From positions 4,464,001-4,528,000 of the forward strand of contig OZ059897.1 of assembly GCA_964057225.1 (NCBI GenBank): a stretch of 64,000 nucleotides of DNA, in the 5' to 3' direction. The translations under genes and the position numbers were made by a program. The notes beneath the pieces were generated by a model. That model saw only the letters and a list, made by a program, of their open reading frames with translations, made no database searches and was not told the DNA's origin. This DNA is from Auanema rhodensis. Lineage: Eukaryota; Nematoda; Chromadorea; Rhabditida; Rhabditidae. Positions within the stretch are counted from its first letter, which is position 1. The number at the start of each line of letters is the position of its first letter. Of this stretch, positions 53,848-64,000 are shown piece after piece.

Positions 53848-56304
53848 TGCACTATACTACATTGAGAAACGCTCTATACAAAAATTAGTTATGATCGTTT
53901 GAAAAATAATGCATTAGTGTATGCTGAGTTCCCATGTACACTCAACATTGCTTCCAAAAACATTGTGACAAAAATTTTCCCGAAAAATTTCTAAATAATT
54001 TCACGAAAAGTAGGAGTTTTTAGATTTCTTTTTTCAAGGCAAAGACGATGGACAATGTTATTCAACGAAAAAATTAATTCTTCAGGGTGAAAATCGAGGA
54101 TATAAGTGTGAACCTATATCAGTTGATTACTCGGTGCATTTTTAAGCTAGCGCAAATCTGATAACACAGATCAACGCAGCTTAAAAATCCGCATCGAATG
54201 CACTATACTACATTGAGAAACGCTCCATACAAAAATTAGTTATGATCGTTTGAAAAATAATGCATTAGTGTATGCTGAGTTCCCATGTACACTCAACATT
54301 GCTTCCAAAAACATTGTGACAAAAATTTTCCCGAAAAATTTCTAAATAATTTCACAAAAAGTAGGAGTTTTTAGATTTCTTTTTTCAAGGCAAAGATGAT
54401 GGACAATGTTATTCAACGAAAAAATTAATTCTTCGGGGTGAAAATCGAGGATATAAGTGTGAACCTATATCAGTTGATTACTCGGTGCATTTTTAAGCTA
54501 GCGCAAATCTGATAACACAGATCAACGCAGCTTAAAAATCCGCATCGAATGCACTATACTACATTGAGAAACGCTCCATACAAAAATTAGTTATGATCGT
54601 TTGAAAAATAATGCATTAGTGTATGTTGAGTTCCCATGTACACTCAACATTGCTTCCAAAAACATTTTGACAAAAATTTTCCCGAAAATTTTCTGAATAA
54701 TTTCACAAAAAGTAGATGTTTTTAGATTCTTTTCTTCAAGACGAATACGATGGACAATGTTTTTCAACGAAAAAATCATTTCTTCAGGGTGAAAATCGAG
54801 GATATAAGTGTGAACATATATCAGTTGATATCTCGGTGCATTTTTAAGCTAACTCAAATCTGATAACACAGATCGACGCAGCTTAAAAATCCGCATCGAA
54901 TGCACTATACTACATTGAGAAACGCTCTATACAAAAATTAGTTATGATCGTTTGAAAAATAATGCATTAGTGTATGCTGAGTTCCCATGTACACTCAACA
55001 TTGCTTCCAAAAACATTGTGACAAAAATTTTCCCGAAAAATTTCTAAATAATTTCACAAAAAGTAGATGTTTTTAGATTCCTTTTTTCAAGACGAATACG
55101 ATGGACAATGTTTTTCAACGAAAAAATCATTTCTTCAGGGTGAAAATCGAGGATATAAGTGTGAACATATATCAGTTGATATCTCGGTGCATTTTCAAGC
55201 TAACTCAAATCTGATAACACAGATCGACGCAGCTTAAAAATCCGCATCGAATGCACTATACTACATTGAGAAACGCTCTATACAAAAATTAGTTATGATC
55301 GTTTGAAAAATAATGCATTAGTGTATGCTGAGTTCCCATGTACACTCAACATTGCTTCCAAAAACATTGTGACAAAAATTTTCCCGAAAAATTTCTAAAT
55401 AATTTCACAAAAAGTAGGAGTTTTTAGATTTTTTTTTTCAAGGCAAAGACGATGGACAACGTTATTCAACGAAAAAATTAATTCTTCAGGGTGAAAATCG
55501 AGGATATAAGTGTGAACCTATATCAGTTGATTACTCGGTGCATTTTTAAGCTAGCGCAAATCTGATAACACAGATCAACGCAGCTTAAAAATCCGCATCG
55601 AATGCACTATACTACATTGAGAAACGCTCCATACAAAAATTAGTTATGATCGTTTGAAAAATAATGCATTAGTGTATGCTGAGTTCCCATGTACACTCAA
55701 CATTGCTTCCAAAAACATTGTGACAAAAATTTTCCCGAAAAATTTCTAAATAATTTCACAAAAAGTAGGAGTTTTTAGATTTCTTTTTTCAAGGCAAAGA
55801 CGATGGACAATGTTATTCAACGAAAAAATTAATTCTTCAGGGTGAAAATCGAGGATATAAGTGTGAACCTATATCAGTTGATTACTCGGTGCATTTTTAA
55901 GCTAGCGCAAATCTGATAACACAGATCAACGCAGCTTAAAAATCCGCATCGAATGCACTATACTACATTGAGAAACGCTCCATACAAAAATTAGTTATGA
56001 TCGTTTGAAAAATAATGCATTAGTGTATGTTGAGTTCCCATGTACACTCAACATTGCTTCCAAAAACATTTTGACAAAAATTTTCCCGAAAAATTTCTAA
56101 ATAATTTCACGAAAAGTAGGAGTTTTCAGATTTCTTTTTTCAAGGCAAAGACGATGGACAATGTTATTCAACGAAAAAATTAATTCTTCAGGGTGAAAAT
56201 CGAGGATATAAGTGTGAACATATATCAGTTGATATCTCGGTGCATTTTTAAGCTAACTCAAATCTGATAACACAGATCGACGCAGCTTAAAAATCCGCAT
56301 CGAA

Positions 56305-58760
56305 TGCACTATACTACATTGAGAAACGCTCTATACAAAAATTAGTTATGATCGTTTGAAAAATAATGCATTAGTGTATGCTGAGTTCCCATGTACACTC
56401 AACATTGCTTCCAAAAACATTGTGACAAAAATTTTCCCGAAAAATTTCTAAATAATTTCACAAAAAGTAGGAGTTTTTAGATTTCTTTTTTCAAGGCAAA
56501 GATGATGGACAATGTTATTCAACGAAAAAATTAATTCTTCAGGGTGAAAATCGAGGATATAAGTGTGAACCTATATCAGTTGATATCTCGGTGCATTTTC
56601 AAGCTAACTCAAATCTGATAACACAGATCGACGCAGCTTAAAAATCCGCATCGAATGCACTATACTACATTGAGAAACGCTCCATACAAAAATTAGTTAT
56701 GATCGTTTGAAAAATAATGCATTAGTGTATGTTGAGTTCCCATGTACACTCAACATTGCTTCCAAAAACATTTTGACAAAAATTTTCCCGAAAATTTTCT
56801 GAATAATTTCACGAAAAGTAGGAGTTTTTAGATTTCTTTTTTCAAGGCAAAGACGATGGACAATGTTATTCAACGAAAAAATTAATTCTTCAGGGTGAAA
56901 ATCGAGGATATAAGTGTGAACCTATATCAGTTGATTACTCGGTGCATTTTTAAGCTAGCGCAAATCTGATAACACAGATCAACGCAGCTTAAAAATCCGC
57001 ATCGAATGCACTATACTACATTGAGAAACGCTCTATACAAAAATTAGTTATGATCGTTTGAAAAATAATGCATTAGTGTATGTTGAGTTCCCATGTACAC
57101 TCAACATTGCTTCCAAAAACATTTTGACAAAAATTTTCCCGAAAAATTTCTGAATAATTTCACAAAAAGTAGATGTTTTTAGATTCTTTTTTTTAAGACG
57201 AATACGATGGACAATGTTTTTCAACGAAAAAATCATTTCTTCAGGGTGAAAATCGAGGATATAAGTGTGAACATATATCAGTTGATATCTCGGTGCATTT
57301 TTAAGCTAACTCAAATCTGATAACACAGATCGACGCAGCTTAAAAATCCGCATCGAATGCACTATACTACATTGAGAAACGCTCTATACAAAAATTAGTT
57401 ATGATCGTTTGAAAAATAATGCATTAGTGTATGCTGAGTTCCCATGTACACTCAACATTGCTTCCAAAAACATTGTGACAAAAATTTTCCCGAAAAATTT
57501 CTAAATAATTTCACAAAAAGTAGGAGTTTTTAGATTTTTTTTTTCAAGGCAAAGACGATGGACAACGTTATTCAACGAAAAAATTAATTCTTCAGGGTGA
57601 AAATCGAGGATATAAGTGTGAACATATATCAGTTGATATCTCGGTGCATTTTCAAGCTAACTCAAATCTGATAACACAGATCGACGCAGCTTAAAAATCC
57701 GCATCGAATGCACTATACTACATTGAGAAACGCTCTAAACAAAAATTAGTTATGATCGTTTAAAAATAATGCATTAGTGTATGCTGAGTTCCCATGTACA
57801 CTCAACATTGCTTCCAAAAACATTGTGACAAAAATTTTCCCGAAAAATTTCTAAATAATTTCACAAAAAGTAGGAGTTTTTAGATTTCTTTTTTCAAGGC
57901 AAAGATGATGGACAATGTTATTCAACGAAAAAATTAATTCTTCAGGGTGAAAATCGAGGATATAAGTGTGAACCTATATCAGTTGATATCTCGGTGCATT
58001 TTCAAGCTAACTCAAATCTGATAACACAGATCGACGCAGCTTAAAAATCCGCATCGAATGCACTATACTACATTGAGAAACGCTCCATACAAAAATTAGT
58101 TATGATCGTTTGAAAAATAATGCATTAGTGTATGTTGAGTTCCCATGTACACTCAACATTGCTTCCAAAAACATTTTGACAAAAATTTTCCCGAAAATTT
58201 TCTGAATAATTTCACGAAAAGTAGGAGTTTTTAGATTTCTTTTTTCAAGGCAAAGACGATGGACAATGTTATTCAACGAAAAAATTAATTCTTCAGGGTG
58301 AAAATCGAGGATATAAGTGTGAACCTATATCAGTTGATTACTCGGTGCATTTTTAAGCTAGCGCAAATCTGATAACACAGATCAACGCAGCTTAAAAATC
58401 CGCATCGAATGCACTATACTACATTGAGAAACGCTCTATACAAAAATTAGTTATGATCGTTTGAAAAATAATGCATTAGTGTATGTTGAGTTCCCATGTA
58501 CACTCAACATTGCTTCCAAAAACATTTTGACAAAAATTTTCCCGAAAAATTTCTGAATAATTTCACAAAAAGTAGATGTTTTTAGATTCTTTTTTTTAAG
58601 ACGAATACGATGGACAATGTTTTTCAACGAAAAAATCATTTCTTCAGGGTGAAAATCGAGGATATAAGTGTGAACATATATCAGTTGATATCTCGGTGCA
58701 TTTTTAAGCTAACTCAAATCTGATAACACAGATCGACGCAGCTTAAAAATCCGCATCGAA
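56305..58760 (-). repeat. 4-monomer HOR (1404/1403-bp offset)
   Basis: Monomers at 56305, 56656 and 57007 recur at 57709, 58059 and 58410. The first has AGATGATGG and the mosaic CCTATATCAGTTGATATCTC start, the second has AAAATTTTCTG joined to CACGAAAAGTAGG, and the third is a Z monomer with an eight-T run and TTTAAGACG. The spacer monomer 57358-57708 has CAACGTTATTC. The second copy has a 1-bp deletion in GTTTAAAAATAATG near 57759 and a private CTCTAAAC. Confidence 0.82.
57709..58058 (-). repeat. 350-bp monomer with private 1-bp deletion
   Basis: GTTTAAAAATAATG near 57759 lacks the G of GTTTGAAAAATAATG found in all other right-arm copies. I did not see it elsewhere, so it arose after the local duplication or is a sequence error. 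Confidence 0.75.
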
Positions 58761-61217
58761 TGCACTATACTACATTGAGAAACGCTCTATACAAAAATTA
58801 GTTATGATCGTTTGAAAAATAATGCATTAGTGTATGCTGAGTTCCCATGTACACTCAACATTGCTTCCAAAAACATTGTGACAAAAATTTTCCCGAAAAA
58901 TTTCTAAATGATTTCACGAAAAGTAGGAGTTTTTAGATTTCTTTTTTCAAGGCAAAGACGATGGACAATGTTATTCAACGAAAAAATTAATTCTTCAGGG
59001 TGAAAATCGAGGATATAAGTGTGAACCTATATCAGTTGATTACTCGGTGCATTTTTAAGCTAGCGCAAATCTGATAACACAGATCAACGCAGCTTAAAAA
59101 TCCGCATCGAATGCACTATACTACATTGAGAAACGCTCCATACAAAAATTAGTTATGATCGTTTGAAAAATAATGCATTAGTGTATGCTGAGTTCCCATG
59201 TACACTCAACATTGCTTCCAAAAACATTGTGACAAAAATTTTCCCGAAAAATTTCTAAATAATTTCACAAAAAGTAGGAGTTTTTAGATTTCTTTTTTCA
59301 AGGCAAAGATGATGGACAATGTTATTCAACGAAAAAATTAATTCTTCAGGGTGAAAATCGAGGATATAAGTGTGAACCTATATCAGTTGATTACTCGGTG
59401 CATTTTTAAGCTAGCGCAAATCTGATAACACAGATCAACGCAGCTTAAAAATCCGCATCGAATGCACTATACTACATTGAGAAACGCTCCATACAAAAAT
59501 TAGTTATGATCGTTTGAAAAATAATGCATTAGTGTATGTTGAGTTCCCATGTACACTCAACATTGCTTCCAAAAACATTTTGACAAAAATTTTCCCGAAA
59601 AATTTCTGAATAATTTCACAAAAAGTAGATGTTTTTAGATTCTTTTTTTCAAGACGAATACGATGGACAATGTTTTTCAACGAAAAAATCATTTCTTCAG
59701 GGTGAAAATCGAGGATATAAGTGTGAACATATATCAGTTGATATCTCGGTGCATTTTTAAGCTAACTCAAATTTGATAACACAGATCGACGCAGCTTAAA
59801 AATCCGCATCGAATGCACTATACTACATTGAGAAACGCTCTATACAAAAATTAGTTATGATCGTTTGAAAAATAATGCATTAGTGTATGCTGAGTTCCCA
59901 TGTACACTCAACATTGCTTCCAAAAACATTTTGACAAAAATTTTCCCGAAAAATTTCTGAATAATTTCACAAAAAGTAGATGTTTTTAGATTCTTTTTTT
60001 CAAGACGAATACGATGGACAATGTTTTTCAACGAAAAAATCATTTCTTCAGGGTGAAAATCGAGGATATAAGTGTGAACATATATCAGTTGATATCTCGG
60101 TGCATTTTTAAGCTAGCGCAAATCTGATAACACAGATCAACGCAGCTCAAAAATCCGCATCGAATGCACTATACTACATTGAGAAACGCTCCATACAAAA
60201 ATTAGTTATGATCGTTTGAAAAATAATGCATTAGTGTATGCTGAGTTCCCATGTACACTCAACATTGCTTCCAAAAACATTGTGACAAAAATTTTCCCGA
60301 AAAATTTCTAAATAATTTCACAAAAAGTAGATGTTTTTAGATTCTTTTTTTCAAGACGAATACGATGGACAATGTTTTTCAACGAAAAAATCATTTCTTC
60401 AGGGTGAAAATCGAGGATATAAGTGTGAACATATATCAGTTGATTACTCGGTGCATTTTTAAGCTAGCGCAAATCTGATAACACAGATCAACGCAGCTCA
60501 AAAATCCGCATCGAATGCACTATACTACATTAAGAAACGCTCTATTTAAAAATTAGTTATGATCGTTTGAAAAATAATGCATTAGTGTATGCTGAGTTCC
60601 CATGTACACTCAACATTGCTTCCAAAAACATTGTGACAAAAATTTTCCCGAAAAATTTCTAAATAATTTCACAAAAAGTAGGAGTTTTTAAATTTCTTTT
60701 CTCAAGGCAAAGACGATGGACAATGTTATTCAACGAAAAAATTAATTCTTCAGGGTGAAAATCGAGGATATAAGTGTGAACCTATATCAGTTGATTACTC
60801 GGTGCATTTTTAAGCTAGCGCAAATCTGATAACACAGATCAACGCAGCTCAAAAATCCGCATCGAATGCACTATACTACATTGAGAAACGCTCCATACAA
60901 AAATTAGTTATGATCGTTTGAAAAATAATGCATTAGTGTATGCTGAGTTCCCATGTACACTCAACATTGCTTCCAAAAACATTGTGACAAAAATTTTCCC
61001 GAAAAATTTCTAAATAATTTCACAAAAAGTAGGAGTTTTTAGATTTTTTTTTTCAAGGCAAAGACGATGGACAATGTTATTCAACGAAAAAATTAATTCT
61101 TCAGGGTGAAAATCGAGGATATAAGTGTGAACCTATATCAGTTGATTACTCGGTGCATTTTTAAGCTAGCGCAAATCTGATAACACAGATCAACGCAGCT
61201 TAAAAATCCGCATCGAA

Positions 61218-63674
61218 TGCACTATACTACATTGAGAAACGCTCCATACAAAAATTAGTTATGATCGTTTGAAAAATAATGCATTAGTGTATGTTGAGTT
61301 CCCATGTACACTCAACATTGCTTCCAAAAACATTTTGACAAAAATTTTCCCGAAAATTTTCTGAATAATTTCACAAAAAGTAGATGTTTTTAGATTCTTT
61401 TTTTCAAGACGAATACGATGGACAATGTTTTTCAACGAAAAAATCATTTCTTCAGGGTGAAAATCGAGGATATAAGTGTGAACATATATCAGTTGATATC
61501 TCGGTGCATTTTTAAGCTAACTCAAATCTGATAACACAGATCGACGCAGCTTAAAAATCCGCATCGAATGCACTATACTACATTGAGAAACGCTCTATAC
61601 AAAAATTAGTTATGATCGTTTGAAAAATAATGCATTAGTGTATGCTGAGTTCCCATGTACACTCAACATTGCTTCCAAAAACATTGTGACAAAAATTTTC
61701 CCGAAAAATTTCTAAATAATTTCACAAAAAGTAGATGTTTTTAGATTCCTTTTTTCAAGACGAATACGATGGACAATGTTTTTCAACGAAAAAATCATTT
61801 CTTCAGGGTGAAAATCGAGGATATAAGTGTGAACATATATCAGTTGATATCTCGGTGCATTTTCAAGCTAACTCAAATCTGATAACACAGATCGACGCAG
61901 CTTAAAAATCCGCATCGAATGCACTATACTACATTGAGAAACGCTCTATACAAAAATTAGTTATGATCGTTTGAAAAATAATGCATTAGTGTATGCTGAG
62001 TTCCCATGTACACTCAACATTGCTTCCAAAAACATTGTGACAAAAATTTTCCCGAAAAATTTCTAAATAATTTCACAAAAAGTAGGAGTTTTTAGATTTT
62101 TTTTTTCAAGGCAAAGACGATGGACAACGTTATTCAACGAAAAAATTAATTCTTCAGGGTGAAAATCGAGGATATAAGTGTGAACCTATATCAGTTGATT
62201 ACTCGGTGCATTTTTAAGCTAGCGCAAATCTGATAACACAGATCAACGCAGCTTAAAAATCCGCATCGAATGCACTATACTACATTGAGAAACGCTCCAT
62301 ACAAAAATTAGTTATGATCGTTTGAAAAATAATGCATTAGTGTATGCTGAGTTCCCATGTACACTCAACATTGCTTCCAAAAACATTGTGACAAAAATTT
62401 TCCCGAAAAATTTCTAAATAATTTCACAAAAAGTAGATGTTTTTAGATTCTTTTTTTCAAGACGAATACGATGGACAATGTTTTTCAACGAAAAAATCAT
62501 TTCTTCAGGGTGAAAATCGAGGATATAAGTGTGAACATATATCAGTTGATTACTCGGTGCATTTTTAAGCTAGCGCAAATCTGATAACACAGATCAACGC
62601 AGCTCAAAAATCCGCATCGAATGCACTATACTACATTAAGAAACGCTCTATTTAAAAATTAGTTATGATCGTTTGAAAAATAATGCATTAGTGTATGCTG
62701 AGTTCCCATGTACACTCAACATTGCTTCCAAAAACATTGTGACAAAAATTTTCCCGAAAAATTTCTAAATAATTTCACAAAAAGTAGGAGTTTTTAGATT
62801 TCTTTTTTCAAGGCAAAGATGATGGACAATGTTATTCAACGAAAAAATTAATTCTTCAGGGTGAAAATCGAGGATATAAGTGTGAACCTATATCAGTTGA
62901 TTACTCGGTGCATTTTTAAGCTAGCGCAAATCTGATAACACAGATCAACGCAGCTTAAAAATCCGCATCGAATGCACTATACTACATTGAGAAACGCTCC
63001 ATACAAAAATTAGTTATGATCGTTTGAAAAATAATGCATTAGTGTATGTTGAGTTCCCATGTACACTCAACATTGCTTCCAAAAACATTGTGACAAAAAT
63101 TTTCCCGAAAAATTTCTAAATAATTTCACAAAAAGTAGGAGTTTTTAGATTTTTTTTTTCAAGGCAAAGACGATGGACAATGTTATTCAACGAAAAAATT
63201 AATTCTTCAGGGTGAAAATCGAGGATATAAGTGTGAACCTATATCAGTTGATTACTCGGTGCATTTTTAAGCTAGCGCAAATCTGATAACACAGATCAAC
63301 GCAGCTTAAAAATCCGCATCGAATGCACTATACTACATTGAGAAACGCTCCATACAAAAATTAGTTATGATCGTTTGAAAAATAATGCATTAGTGTATGT
63401 TGAGTTCCCATGTACACTCAACATTGCTTCCAAAAACATTGTGACAAAAATTTTCCCGAAAAATTTCTAAATAATTTCACAAAAAGTAGGAGTTTTTAGA
63501 TTTTTTTTTTCAAGGCAAAGACGATGGACAATGTTATTCAACGAAAAAATTAATTCTTCAGGGTGAAAATCGAGGATATAAGTGTGAACCTATATCAGTT
63601 GATTACTCGGTGCATTTTTAAGCTAGCGCAAATCTGATAACACAGATCAACGCAGCTTAAAAATCCGCATCGAA
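61218..63674 (-). repeat. 7-monomer relative of the 6-monomer HOR at 44-48 kb
   Basis: The order from 61218 is: Z with AAAATTTTCTG, ATTCCTTTTTTC monomer, CAACGTTATTC monomer, GCAGCTCAAAA mosaic, CTATTT monomer with AGATGATGG, then two X monomers with GTTGAG and ten-T runs, before the next Z monomer at 63675. It matches the 45074-47529 order with one extra X monomer and without TTGAAATCTCGG. A shortened relative begins at 54550. Confidence 0.7.
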
Positions 63675-64000
63675 TGCACTATACTACATTGAGAAACGCT
63701 CCATACAAAAATTAGTTATGATCGTTTGAAAAATAATGCATTAGTGTATGTTGAGTTCCCATGTACACTCAACATTGCTTCCAAAAACATTTTGACAAAA
63801 ATTTTCCCGAAAATTTTCTGAATAATTTCACAAAAAGTAGATGTTTTTAGATTCTTTTTTTCAAGACGAATACGATGGACAATGTTTTTCAACGAAAAAA
63901 TCATTTCTTCAGGGTGAAAATCGAGGATATAAGTGTGAACATATATCAGTTGATATCTCGGTGCATTTTTAAGCTAACTCAAATCTGATAACACAGATCG
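63675..64000 (-). repeat. Last monomer, cut by the window edge (326 bp)
   Basis: This is a Z-type copy with AAAATTTTCTG and the open 62-codon frame at 63716-63904. Its 5' first 25 bp on the - strand lie beyond the window. The array therefore continues to the right. Confidence 0.95.

Larger units (their letters stand above)
36557..64000 (-). repeat. 351-bp satellite array, right arm (- orientation)
   Basis: The same monomer is read here as its reverse complement, with CCGCATCGAA marking each monomer start (first at 36652, then 37003, and so on to 63674). The arm holds a 96-bp truncated copy at the junction, 77 complete copies and 326 bp of a last copy cut by the window edge. Five monomers are 350 bp because of single-base deletions; all others are 351 bp. 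Variants such as ACGTTATTC and AAAATTTTCTG are frequent here and were not seen in the left arm. No gene or mobile element was found in it. Confidence 0.98.

Noticed and set aside
36800-63530. Poly-T tracts as transcription terminators or retrotransposon tails
   Set aside because: They sit at the same monomer position (about 165-175) in many copies and arise from a C-to-T change in the usual TTTCTTTTTT stretch. No element boundary or target duplication is present.
3632-63904. Recurrent 62-codon open reading frames, + strand before 36.1 kb and - strand after 38.1 kb, as genes
   Set aside because: They occur at multiples of the 351-bp period and exist only in copies with CAG instead of TAG at monomer 206-208. 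They have no recognisable domain, and all variation follows the satellite haplotypes.
1-64000. CRISPR array
   Set aside because: The repeat unit is 351 bp with no short direct repeat alternating with unique spacers, and there are no associated genes.
1-64000. Assignment to a named satellite family or species
   Set aside because: The sequence resembles insect-type A+T-rich satellites in length and composition, but I cannot match it to a known consensus without a database search.

Overview
The whole 64 kb window is one satellite DNA. It is a tandem array of a monomer of almost exactly 351 bp, about one third G+C (116 of 351 in the first copy, hand count), present about 182 times. I found no unique sequence, protein-coding gene, RNA gene, transposon or CRISPR array. 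Both window ends cut through the array, so its true length and flanks are not visible. Long homogeneous arrays with higher-order repeats of this kind are typical of eukaryotic centromeric or pericentromeric heterochromatin. The monomer length, A+T richness and lack of CpG depletion (11 CpG in the first monomer) would suit an insect or other invertebrate, but I do not recognise the family and name no species.

Layout. Positions 1-36556 hold 104 complete monomers plus 51 bp of another, all on the + strand (monomer 1 taken to begin TTCGATGCGG). At 36556/36557 the array switches strand. From 36557 to 64000 the same monomer runs on the - strand: 96 bp of a truncated copy, 77 complete copies and 326 bp of a last one. 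The junction joins monomer position 51 to position 96 with a 2-bp TA overlap. This leaves a 45-bp spacer between inverted arms that match perfectly for 208 bp. It is the only strand switch I saw.

Monomers fall into three main linked haplotypes, called X, Y and Z here, that differ at about 15 diagnostic positions, plus many mosaics. They are arranged in local higher-order repeats (HORs) of 2, 3, 4, 5 or 6 monomers that change every few kilobases, as expected from repeated unequal exchange and gene conversion. The left arm divides into blocks marked by private variants: about 1-19 kb, 19-27 kb and 27.7-36.5 kb. Several variants of the last block continue into the right arm, and the right arm also has variants I did not see on the left.

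The recurrent 62-codon open reading frames are a by-product of the Z haplotype, which has CAG where most monomers have TAG, and I do not treat them as genes. The points of most interest are the strand-switch junction, the HOR history with shared 1-bp indels, a chimeric monomer that marks a crossover, and a conserved 8-bp dyad in the monomer. Monomer assignments were made by eye from diagnostic motifs. A dot-plot and monomer clustering would refine the HOR borders.
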